64,000 nucleotides of DNA from Rhodospirillales bacterium (lineage in GTDB: Bacteria > Pseudomonadota > Alphaproteobacteria > Rhodospirillales > Defluviicoccaceae): positions 1 through 64,000 of the forward strand of contig REEP01000067.1 of assembly GCA_007695045.1 (NCBI GenBank), read 5' to 3'. Numbering within the stretch: the stretch's first letter is position 1; the number at the start of each line of letters is the position of its first letter. Made by a program: the position numbers and the translations under genes. The notes below the pieces were generated by a model. The model did not search any database. It was given only the letters and a program-made list of their open reading frames with translations, and was not told the origin of the DNA. This document shows positions 54,524 through 63,800 of this stretch, one piece after another.

Positions 54524-55546
54524 GTGACATCGTTCTGGCGGCGGCTGCCGATCCTGTTGCTCGCATCGCTGCTGATGGTATGCGCCTCGGCATCATGGGG
54601 GCAGGAGGTCCGGTTTCTCCGGATCGGCACCGGTGGTACGGGCGGGACCTACTTCCCCATTGGCGGCCTGATCGCCAGCGTCATCAGCAAGCCACCGGGG
54701 TCCCGCGACTGTGAGGTCGGTGGCAGTTGCGGCGTCCCGGGGCTGATCGCCACCGCCGTCTCCACGCAAGGTTCGGTTGAAAACGTGCAGTCCGTCCAAA
54801 AAGGGGAGCTGGAGATGGCCCTCACGCAGGCGGATGTTGCCTATTACGCGTATTCCGGCGAGGGCGTGTTTGCCGATGGCGACCCGTTGTCCTCACTGCG
54901 GGCCATGGCGCGGCTCTATCCGGAAGTGGTGCACATCGTGGTTCGCGCCGGATCGGACATCACCTCGGTGGCGGATCTCGCAGGCAGGCGTGTCAGCGTC
55001 GGCGAGGCGGAATCCGGCACCCTGGTGGCCTCCAGGCTGATCCTCGCCGGCTACGCACTGAGCCTTGACCGGATCGAACCGTCGTTTCACAAATTGGGCC
55101 GCGCCAGCGACCTCCTGATCGCCGAGGAGATCGATGCCTTTTTCATGGTCGGCGGCCATCCGCTCGGAGCCATCGGCCTTGCCGCCGAAAACCATGATCT
55201 CAGGCTGGTTTCGATCTCGGGCGAGGCGGCGGAAGCCATCGTCGCCGCGAACCCCTTTTTCGCGCGGGACACCATCCCGGCCGGGCAGTATCGCAACATC
55301 GGGGAAACGGAGACCTTGAGCGTCAGCGCCCAGTTGATCGCCTCCGAGCAAATGCACCCGGACCTAGCCTATCGCATCCTGAGGGCGCTGTGGCATCCCA
55401 ACAATCGGCCGGTCCTGGACACCGGCCACCCCAACGCTGCCCAGATCCGCCTGGAATCGGCTCTTGACGGGATCGCCATTCCGCTCCACCCCGGTGCGGC
55501 GCGATTCTATGAAGAGGTCGGCCTGACCCGGGCCGGCGTGTACTGA
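54524..55546 (+). CDS. TAXI-family TRAP transporter solute-binding protein
   Basis: 340 residues with a signal peptide cleaved after ASASWGQ. Domain start FLRIGTGGTGGTYFPIGG, then STQGSVENVQSVQKGELEMA and VSVGEAESGTLVASRLIL are diagnostic of TAXI binding proteins, which deliver carboxylates (glutamate-like) to a fused DctQM permease. No permease lies in the window. GTG 54524 gives the best signal peptide. Confidence 0.9.
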   Translation: MTSFWRRLPILLLASLLMVCASASWGQEVRFLRIGTGGTGGTYFPIGGLIASVISKPPGSRDCEVGGSCGVPGLIATAVSTQGSVENVQSVQKGELEMALTQADVAYYAYSGEGVFADGDPLSSLRAMARLYPEVVHIVVRAGSDITSVADLAGRRVSVGEAESGTLVASRLILAGYALSLDRIEPSFHKLGRASDLLIAEEIDAFFMVGGHPLGAIGLAAENHDLRLVSISGEAAEAIVAANPFFARDTIPAGQYRNIGETETLSVSAQLIASEQMHPDLAYRILRALWHPNNRPVLDTGHPNAAQIRLESALDGIAIPLHPGAARFYEEVGLTRAGVY

Positions 55547-55550
55547 AGCC

Positions 55551-56123
55551 ATGCCGCCGCGGATGGCCGCGCCGGCGCCGGATGGCGGGCCGATCACGAC
55601 GCCCGGTCTTCGCATCATGCCCCTGGGAACCATGCCCCTGGGAACCATGCCGCTCGGAACCATGCTGTTGCCCGATCCGGCCGCGACCGAAGCTCTGGCC
55701 GAACGGATCGCGGCCGTGGCCGTCCGGCACGATGTCATCGCCTTGTGGGGTGGCCTCGGCACCGGCAAAACCGTGTTTGCCCGCGCCTTCATCAGGGCCC
55801 GGACCAACCGGAACGAGGAGGTTCCCAGCCCCACGTTTACCCTGGTGCAGACCTATCCGGTCCCGAGCCCGCCGGGCTGCCTGATCTACCATTTCGATCT
55901 CTACCGGGTCGAAGGGCCGGAGGAAGCCTGGGACCTCGGCTTCGACGAAGCGCTGGCCGACGGCGTTTCGCTGATCGAATGGCCGGATCGCTTAGGCTCC
56001 TTGTTGCCGCAGGACCGTCTTGACATCCGGCTTGAACGGGGCGCCACGGCGACGTGCCGCACGGCCACGGTAAGCGGCTCCCCCGGCTGGCAAAGCCGCC
56101 TGCGGGAGGCCGGCCTTGCCTGA
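55551..56123 (+). CDS. tsaE: tRNA threonylcarbamoyladenosine biosynthesis ATPase TsaE
   Basis: P-loop ATPase of the t6A complex with TsaB/TsaD. Walker A WGGLGTGKTVFARAF, SPTFTLVQTY and FDLYRVEG are diagnostic. The N-terminus is extended (about 40 residues) and includes three MPLGT repeats; family members usually begin near LLPDPAATEALAE. Real start may be any of the repeated ATGs (55617, 55632, 55647, 55662). Confidence 0.93.
   Translation: MPPRMAAPAPDGGPITTPGLRIMPLGTMPLGTMPLGTMLLPDPAATEALAERIAAVAVRHDVIALWGGLGTGKTVFARAFIRARTNRNEEVPSPTFTLVQTYPVPSPPGCLIYHFDLYRVEGPEEAWDLGFDEALADGVSLIEWPDRLGSLLPQDRLDIRLERGATATCRTATVSGSPGWQSRLREAGLA
55617..55661 (+). repeat. 15-bp in-frame tandem repeat in tsaE 5' region
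   Basis: Three units of ATGCCCCTGGGAACC, the third with two changes, each encoding Met-Pro-Leu-Gly-Thr and beginning with an ATG. Confidence 0.95.
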
Positions 56124-57129
56124 GCGTGCCAATGAGGTGCGTCAGTTCCTGGAAAGCCACGGCTGGGGCCGGGCTGCATCCACGCCGCTGCCGGGTGATG
56201 CCTCGTTCCGACGCTACGTCCGCCTGGTCGAGGAGGAGCGCCGCGCCCTCCTGATGGATGCACCACCGCCGGAGGATCCCCAGCGCTTCGCCGACATCGC
56301 CCGCCACCTCATCGGCCTCGGCTACAGTGCACCCGCCATCCTGGCCGAAGCGCCCGAACCGGGTCTTCTGATCATCGAGGATCTCGGTGACGAGACCTTC
56401 ACCCGCCTCCTGGATCGCGGCACCGACGCCGCCACCTTGTACGCACTCGCCACCGATGTCCTGATCGATCTGCACCGTCGTCCGCTGTCCGAGACGGCGC
56501 TGTCACGGCTGCCGCCATACGATCACGACAGGTTCATCGAGGAAGCCTGTCTGCTGACCGACTGGTACCTGCCGGCCGTCCTCGGGCAACCACCGGCCCC
56601 TGCCGTCCGCAACGCCTACATCGAAGCTTGGCAGGCCACTCTGCCGCGCACCGACGGTCAACCCGCCACACTGGTGCTGCGCGACTACCATGTCGACAAC
56701 CTGATGTGCGTGCCGGGGCGCCAGGGTCTTGCCGCCTGCGGCCTCCTCGATTTCCAGGATGCGGTAATCGGCCCGGCGGCCTATGACCTGATGTCCCTTC
56801 TTGAAGACGCCAGACGGGAGGTTGCCGCGCCGCTCAGGATGGCTATGCTTCAGCGCTATCGCCACGCCATGCCGCACCTGGATTGGGATGCGTTCATCGT
56901 TGCCTTTACCGTGCTCGCCGCCCAGCGTCATGCCAAGGTCATCGGCATCTTCACCCGGCTGTCGACGCGCGATGCCAAACCGCACTATCTCCGGCATCTG
57001 CCACGGGTCTGGCGCCTTCTGGAACAGGCCCTCCGCCATCCCGCCTTGGGTCCGGTCCGCGCGTGGTTCGAATGCCATGTCCCGGCGCCTCTGCGAGGCA
57101 CGCCCGCATGTCTGATGCGGCCCCAATAG
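56116..57129 (+). CDS. amgK: anomeric sugar kinase (AmgK-like, aminoglycoside phosphotransferase fold)
   Basis: Phosphorylates MurNAc/GlcNAc at C1 in the cell-wall recycling route that bypasses de novo UDP-MurNAc synthesis. 337 residues: PGDASFRRYVRL, catalytic RDYHVDNLM and DFQDAVIGPAAYDL. The next gene encodes a MurU-like nucleotidyltransferase, which supports the assignment. The start is TTG 56116, overlapping the tsaE stop. Confidence 0.85.
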   Translation: MPERANEVRQFLESHGWGRAASTPLPGDASFRRYVRLVEEERRALLMDAPPPEDPQRFADIARHLIGLGYSAPAILAEAPEPGLLIIEDLGDETFTRLLDRGTDAATLYALATDVLIDLHRRPLSETALSRLPPYDHDRFIEEACLLTDWYLPAVLGQPPAPAVRNAYIEAWQATLPRTDGQPATLVLRDYHVDNLMCVPGRQGLAACGLLDFQDAVIGPAAYDLMSLLEDARREVAAPLRMAMLQRYRHAMPHLDWDAFIVAFTVLAAQRHAKVIGIFTRLSTRDAKPHYLRHLPRVWRLLEQALRHPALGPVRAWFECHVPAPLRGTPACLMRPQ

Positions 57130-57878
57130 CGCATCGGCATATGCCGCCGGCACCGGTGCGGCGCGCCATGGTGTTGGCGGCCGGGCTTGGCCTGCGCCTG
57201 CGTCCGATCACCGAGACCCTGCCCAAGCCTCTGGTCCCCGTCGCCGGACGCACCCTGCTCGATCGCGCCCTCGACCGGCTTGAGGAGGCGGGCGTCGATC
57301 ATATTGTGGTCAACGTGCATTACCGCGCCGATCAGATTGAACGGCACATCACGCACCGCCGGGGCCCCCGGATCGCCCTGTCGTCGGAAACGGAGCTTCT
57401 GGAAACCGGAGGTGGCGTCCTCCAGGCCTTGCCGCTTCTGGGCGCGGACCCGTTCTACGTGATCAACAGCGATGTGATCCTGCTCAACGGCCCCCGCGAC
57501 GCCCTGACGGCGTTGGCCGAAGCTTGGGACGAATCGCGCATGGATGCGCTGTTACTCCTGCATCCCACCTTCGAAGCGTTCGGCGCCGACGGCATCGGCG
57601 ACTTCACGATGGATCAATGGGGCCTGCTCAGCCGCCGTTGCCCGCCCCTGTTGGCGCCATATCTGTTTACCGGCGTACAGATCCTGCACCCCAGGCTGTT
57701 CCGGGATCCGCCCGAGCCGCCGTTCTCCCTCAATCATGTCTATAACCGCGCCATGGCATCGGCGCGTCTCTATGGCATCCTGCACGATGGCAAGTGGTTC
57801 CATGTGGGCCGCCCGGAAGACCTCGCTGCCGCCGAAACGTACCTGGCGCGACAGCATTCGGGCGTGCGGCGGACTTGA
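57108..57878 (+). CDS. murU: MurNAc-1-phosphate uridylyltransferase-like nucleotidyltransferase
   Basis: 256 residues. The sugar-nucleotidyltransferase start MVLAAGLGLRLRPITETLPK (signature GxGxRxxPxTxxxPK), then ETGGGVLQALPLL and YVINSDVIL. With AmgK it would make UDP-MurNAc from recycled MurNAc. ATG 57108 overlaps the amgK end by 22 bases. Confidence 0.87.
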   Translation: MSDAAPIAHRHMPPAPVRRAMVLAAGLGLRLRPITETLPKPLVPVAGRTLLDRALDRLEEAGVDHIVVNVHYRADQIERHITHRRGPRIALSSETELLETGGGVLQALPLLGADPFYVINSDVILLNGPRDALTALAEAWDESRMDALLLLHPTFEAFGADGIGDFTMDQWGLLSRRCPPLLAPYLFTGVQILHPRLFRDPPEPPFSLNHVYNRAMASARLYGILHDGKWFHVGRPEDLAAAETYLARQHSGVRRT

Positions 57879-60800
57879 TGGCGCCGGGCCGGCCGACGCT
57901 GAACCCGCCCCCGCGCATTTTCTCGATCGCCGCCGGCGCGCCGTTTGTGGACGCTTTGGCGTCCGGCATCCTGGAACAGGTGGGCGCCGATCCGCTCCGG
58001 CTGCCGGCCGTGCGGGTTCTCCTGCCGACCCGCCGCGGCTGCCGTGCCCTGGCCGAGGCTTTCCTGCGCCTGAGCGACGGCCGGCCCACTCTGCTGCCGC
58101 GCATATCGCCGCTTGGCGACGTCGACGAGGACGACCTGTTCGCCGACACCCTCGACACCGTCGCCGGGATGACGGACGAGTTTGCCATCCCGCCGTCGAT
58201 ACCGCCGTTGCGACGCCAGCTTCTCTTGACGCGGCTGATCCTCGCCTCCGGTCGCTTTGCGTCACGCCCGGATACGGCGGCACGGCTCGCGGCCGAACTG
58301 GCCCGTCTGCTCGAGCAGGTCAATACCGAAGGCCTCAGTTTCGCCCGTCTGAAGGATCTCGTGCCCGACCGCTTTGCCGAGCATTGGCAGCTTACCCTGG
58401 ATTTCCTCACGCTGCTGACGCAGCACTGGCCGCGGATCCTGCATGAGGAGGAGGCGATCGACCCCGCCGAACGCCGCGCCCGTCTGCTCCAGGCACAGGC
58501 ACGGGCATGGCAGTCGGCACCGCCGGCAACACCGGTCATCGCCGCCGGCTCGACCGGATCCATCCCCGCCACCGCCGCCCTTCTGCACGCGGTCAGCCGC
58601 CTGCCCCTGGGTGCGGTGGTGTTGCCCGGACTTGACCGCGACATGGACGAGGCGACCTGGCAGGCCCTGGAACCCTCGCATCCGCAGTATGGCATGGCGC
58701 GACTGCTGGAACAGCTCGGCGTCGCACGTGACACTGTCATGGACTGGCCCGCTGCCGCCGGCCCGGCGCCACAGCACCGGCGCCTTCGTATCATTGCCGA
58801 GGCCCTGCGCCCGGCCACCGCCCCCAACCCTGACCCGGCACCACGGCGCCCGCTCGAAGGCCTCGCGGCGATGACCCGGATCGACGCACCGACGCCGGAG
58901 GAGGAGGCCCGCGCGATCGCCCTGATCATGCGCGCCACCTTGGAACAGCGGGAGAAAACCGCGGCCCTGGTCACGCCCGACCGCACGCTGGCCCGTCGCG
59001 TGGCCGCGGAACTGGAACGCTGGGCGATCGGCGTCGATGACTCGGGGGGCATTCCCCTGTCCCACACCCGCCCCGGCGCTTTCATGCGACTGGTGGCCGA
59101 GATGGTGGCGTACGCCCTGGCGCCGATTCCGCTTCTGGCCACGCTGAAGCATCCGCTCGCCGCCGGCGGCGCCGCGCCTGCGGATTTTCGCGCCCGGGTG
59201 AGGCGCCTGGAACGCTGGCTCCTGCGCGGGCCGCGGCCGCGGCCGGGAACCGAGGGCTTGGCCATCGCCATCCGGGCCGCGCAACGCGCCTTTGTCGACC
59301 GGGAACAACCGGCGCCGTCGACGCTGGCCGAACTCCCGTCTTTCGTCCAGGAGCTGGCGGCCATCATCGCGCCGCTGGCCGACGCCATGGCCGACCCCGG
59401 GCCGTCGCTCCGCACGCTGGTGTCGGCGCACACCCTGGTGGCGGAGGCCCTTGCCGCCACCGATCGCGCGACCGGCGCCGACCGGTTGTGGCAGGGGGAG
59501 GCCGGCGAGGCTCTCGCCCGTTTCATTGCGGAACTGACGGAGACGGCGGACCTGATCCCGGCGCTCGATCCGGCCACTTATCCGGCTTTGCTGGATGCCC
59601 TGCTGTCGGCTCGGGTCGTGCGCCCGAATTACGGCCGGCACCCCCGCCTGTTCATCTGGGGCCCGCTGGAAGCACGCCTCCAGCGGGCCGACGTCATGAT
59701 CCTCGGCAGCCTCAATGAGGGCACCTGGCCCCGCGTCGTCGATACCGGGCCATGGATGAGCCGGCCGATGATGCGGGATTTCGGCCTGCCGCCGCCGGAA
59801 CGGCGTATCGGCCTGTCGGCGCACGATTTCACGCAGGCCTGTGGTGCGCCGGAGGTGTTCCTGACCCGCGCCCGACGCAGTGAAGGGGCGCCCACCGTGC
59901 CGTCGCGATGGCTTGTCCGGATCGAGAATCTGATGGGCGAAACCGCTGCCGCCGCTTGGCGGGAGTCGGGTATGGCGTGGCTCCATTGGCAGGACCGCCT
60001 CGATGCAGCACCCAGCCTTGAACGGAGAGGCGCCCCCGAACCGAGGCCGCCGGTGGCGGCGCGGCCGCGCCAGCTTTCGGTGACCCGGATCGAAACCTGG
60101 ATGCGCGACCCGTACGCAATCTACGCGCGCCACATCCTCGGCTTGAAGCAACTGGACCCTCTGGATGCGGACCCAGGCGCCCCCGAGTATGGGTCGTTCG
60201 TTCACCGCGCCCTCGACATCTTCGTCAAGGAAGGCGTGGATGCGCGTTCGGTTGATGCGCTCGATCGTCTCCTGGCGGCGGGCCGCCGGGTGCTCGGCGA
60301 TGACCTGGACCGTCCGGGCGTCCGGGCGTTCTGGTGGCCGCGTTTCCGGCGCATCGCGGAATGGTTCGTGGCATGCGAACGCGAGCGCCGCCGTGACCTC
60401 GACGCCAGTATCAGCGAAGTCTCGGGCCGCCTGACCTTCGCGGCGCCCGCCGGGCCATTCCGGTTGACCGCAACGGCGGACCGCATCGACCGCCTCCTCG
60501 ACGGCTCCCTGGTGATCCTCGATTACAAGACCGGCGCGCTGCCGACCAGGAAGGAAGTCGATGCCGGGTTCGCGCCGCAGTTGCCGCTCGAAGCGGCGAT
60601 CGCCTTGAACGGCGGCTTCGACGGCGTCACTCCAACCGGCATCGCCGCCCTGGAATACTGGCGGCTGACCGGCGGGGAGCCTCCGGGCATCGCGAAAAAC
60701 CTCAGCGATGCCCCGGACGAGCACGCCAGCGCAGCCTTGGATGGCCTCAAGTCGCTGGTCGCCCGGTTCGACCTGCCGGAGACGCCCTACCATGCCCGCC

Positions 60801-60892
60801 CCCGTCCGTCGCAGGCCCCCCGATTCTCCGAGTACGAGCACCTGGCCCGGGTCAAGGAATGGGCGGATGCCGTCAGCGCGGCGGAGGATTAG
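57878..60892 (+). CDS. addB: double-strand break repair protein AddB
   Basis: 1004 residues; partner of AddA in the helicase-nuclease that processes DNA ends for RecA. The N-terminal inactive helicase part contains LLPTRRGCRALAEAFL, and the C-terminal RecB-like nuclease has YGSFVHRALD, ATADRIDRLLDGSLVILDYKTG and APQLPLEAAI. ATG 57878 overlaps the murU stop by one base. Confidence 0.95.
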   Translation: MAPGRPTLNPPPRIFSIAAGAPFVDALASGILEQVGADPLRLPAVRVLLPTRRGCRALAEAFLRLSDGRPTLLPRISPLGDVDEDDLFADTLDTVAGMTDEFAIPPSIPPLRRQLLLTRLILASGRFASRPDTAARLAAELARLLEQVNTEGLSFARLKDLVPDRFAEHWQLTLDFLTLLTQHWPRILHEEEAIDPAERRARLLQAQARAWQSAPPATPVIAAGSTGSIPATAALLHAVSRLPLGAVVLPGLDRDMDEATWQALEPSHPQYGMARLLEQLGVARDTVMDWPAAAGPAPQHRRLRIIAEALRPATAPNPDPAPRRPLEGLAAMTRIDAPTPEEEARAIALIMRATLEQREKTAALVTPDRTLARRVAAELERWAIGVDDSGGIPLSHTRPGAFMRLVAEMVAYALAPIPLLATLKHPLAAGGAAPADFRARVRRLERWLLRGPRPRPGTEGLAIAIRAAQRAFVDREQPAPSTLAELPSFVQELAAIIAPLADAMADPGPSLRTLVSAHTLVAEALAATDRATGADRLWQGEAGEALARFIAELTETADLIPALDPATYPALLDALLSARVVRPNYGRHPRLFIWGPLEARLQRADVMILGSLNEGTWPRVVDTGPWMSRPMMRDFGLPPPERRIGLSAHDFTQACGAPEVFLTRARRSEGAPTVPSRWLVRIENLMGETAAAAWRESGMAWLHWQDRLDAAPSLERRGAPEPRPPVAARPRQLSVTRIETWMRDPYAIYARHILGLKQLDPLDADPGAPEYGSFVHRALDIFVKEGVDARSVDALDRLLAAGRRVLGDDLDRPGVRAFWWPRFRRIAEWFVACERERRRDLDASISEVSGRLTFAAPAGPFRLTATADRIDRLLDGSLVILDYKTGALPTRKEVDAGFAPQLPLEAAIALNGGFDGVTPTGIAALEYWRLTGGEPPGIAKNLSDAPDEHASAALDGLKSLVARFDLPETPYHARPRPSQAPRFSEYEHLARVKEWADAVSAAED

Positions 60893-60895
60893 GCG

Positions 60896-63800
60896 ATGCC
60901 GGAAGCCGCAGCGCCCTTTCCCGACCCCAGCGAAGCGCAACGCGGCGCGGCGGACCCGGGCGTCTCGGTCTGGGTCTCGGCATCGGCCGGCACCGGCAAG
61001 ACCAAAGTCCTGACCGACCGGGTTCTGGCCCTGATGCTGGCCGGCAGCCGGCCGGAACGCGTTCTCTGCCTCACGTTTACCCGTGCCGCCGCGGCCGAAA
61101 TGACCGAGCGTATCGCCCGTGAACTCGGCGCCTGGCACGCGGCCGACGATGCGGAACTGACCCGGCGGGTGTTCAAGGTCATCGGGCGTTCCCCGGATCC
61201 GGAGGAACGGCAAAGGGCTCGAACGCTGTTCGCCAGGGTTCTGGATGCGCCGGGCGGGCTGCGCATCCAGACCATCCACGCCTTCTGCCAATCCGTGCTC
61301 GGCCGTTTCCCGATCGAGGCGGGCCTGCCACCGCATTTCTCCGTCCTGGACGAACGCGACCAGGGCGAACTGATGCGGGAAAGCTTTGAGCGCGTGCTGC
61401 TGGCCGCCGAAGGCGGCGACCAGGGCTTGGCCGACGCCCTCGCCACCGTGACCAGGCATGTCGGCGAGAGCGCGTTCGGAGGCATGATCAAACAACTGGC
61501 CGGCCACCGCAGCCGCATCCGCGAGATCGTCCGCAGCCATGGTTCGGTGGACCTGGCCGCTGCCGCCCTCTTCCGCCGCCTCGGTGCCGATGATGACGAA
61601 ACGCCGGAGGACGTGATCGCCCGCGCCTCGGCCGACACGGCATTCGACGGCCCGGGTCTCCGCGCCGCGGCCCGGGTCCTCACCACCGGCGGCAAGAACG
61701 ATGCAACCCTCGCCGAAGCCGTCTCGACCTGGCTCGCTGCGGACCCGCAGGAACGGCAGGATCGGTTCGCGCCGTACGCCGCGGCCTTCCTCACCGTGGA
61801 CAAGGACGATGGCCTGCCCCGGCTGAGCAAGAAGCTGGTCTCCAAAGCCATTCGGACCAGCCATCCCGAGGTTGCCACCACCGTCACGGTCGAGGCGGAA
61901 CGGCTTCTGGCCGCCGAGTTGCAGCGTCGGGCCGCGATCACGGCCAGAGCCTCGGCGGCCCTGTTGCGGCTCGGCTCGGCTTTGCTCGACGCCTACCAGA
62001 ACCTGAAGGCGGGCCGGGCCGTCCTGGATTACGAGGACCTGATTAATCACACCGCGGAACTGTTGCGCACCCGCGGCTCGCCCTGGGTTCTCTACAAACT
62101 CGACGGGGGCATCGAGCATCTGCTGATCGACGAAGCCCAGGACACCAGCCCCGAGCAATGGCGGATCGTCCTCGCCCTGACCGAGGAATTTTTCGCCGGC
62201 GAGGGGATCGAACGCGAGAACCGGACCGTGTTTGCCGTCGGCGACGTCAAGCAGTCGATCTTCAGCTTCCAGGGCGCCGATCCGTCCCTGTTCGCCGCCG
62301 TGCGCGACGATTTCGCGAAGCGGGTCCGCGCCGCCGATCAGGTCTGGCGGCCAATGAGCCTGCAGACGTCGTTCCGCTCGACCCGGGCGGTGCTGGCCGC
62401 GGTTGACGCCGTGTTCGCCGGTCCCGGCGCCGCCGATGGCGTCAGCCTCGACGGCGAGCCCATCGTCCACCGGGCCTGGCGCCTGAACGACGGCGGCGCC
62501 GTGGAGCTGTGGCCGCCCGTTCTGCCCCGGACAGAAGATCCGACGCCCCCCTGGAAGCCGCCGGTGGAACGGGTGGCCGGCGATTCCCCCGAGACCCGGC
62601 TTGCCCGGGTGATCGCGGAGCGGGTCAAACGCATGATCGTGGACGGCGAGCTGCTGGAGTCCGAGGGCCGGCCCATCGCCCCCCGTGACATCCTGGTGCT
62701 GGTACGCCGACGCACCGGCTTCGTCGAGGCTTTGGTGCGCCAGTTCAAGCAGCGCGGCGTGGCCGTCGCCGGCATCGACCGCATGGTCCTGACCGACCAG
62801 CTGGCGGTGATGGACCTGATGGCGCTGGCGCGCTTCGTGCTGCTGCCGAGCGACGACCTCTCGCTGGCGACGGTGCTCAAGAGCCCGCTTGTCGGGCTCG
62901 ATGAGGACCAGCTGTTCCGGGTGGCGTACGGGCGCAGCGGCACCCTGTGGTCGGCGCTCCGCGACATCGCCGCGGGCGAAGGGGCGCCCTACGCCGATGC
63001 CCGGAACTGGCTCGGCGAGGTGATGAACCTGGCCGACACGGTGCCGCCGTTCGAGTTTTTCGCCCGGATCCTGGGACCATTGCACGGGCGACGCCGGCTG
63101 CTGGCCGGGCTTGGGCGCGAAGCCGACGATCCGCTAGCGGAGTTCATGGACCAGGCCTTGTCATTCGAACGCACCCACGCAGCCTCGCTGCAGGCCTTCC
63201 TGCAGTGGCTGGAAACCAGCCCGGTGGAGATCAAGCGCGACGTCGAGCGGGCCGAGGCCCACGACGCGGTCCGCATCATGACCGTGCACGGCGCCAAGGG
63301 GTTGCAGGCGCCCATCGTGTTCCTGCCGGATACCATGCAGGTCCCCAAACGGATCGCGCCGCTGCTGTGGCCCCAATCGTCCGATGGCCCGTCCGATGGG
63401 TCGTCCGATCGGTCGTCCGATGGGTCTTCCAATGGCACCGAACACCTCCTGTGGTCACCGCGAAAGGAGTATTTCGATCCCGTGACCCTGGCGGTGCGGG
63501 CTGCGGAGCGTGCCGCCCAGGAGCAGGAATACCGCCGCCTCCTGTACGTCGCCATGACCCGCGCCCGGGATCGCCTGATCGTCTGCGGCTGGCGCGGCCG
63601 CAACGCCGAGAGCGAGAGTTGCTGGTACCGCATGGTCCAGCGGGGGCTGGCCGCCCTGCCGGGCGAACACACCCCGGACTACCTGGAGGAGTGCCTGGAG
63701 GATGCGCTGCTTGCGGACCTCGGCGAGACCGAGACCGCGACGGTGGTCCGGCTGCACTGCCGCCAAGAGATCCCACCCGAACCGACAGAGCCGTCCAGTC

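Noticed and set aside
58262-63085. Open frame of 1607 codons on the minus strand
   Set aside because: It lies antisense to addB/addA, whose helicase motifs are intact; long antisense frames arise from GC-rich codon bias. No family features.
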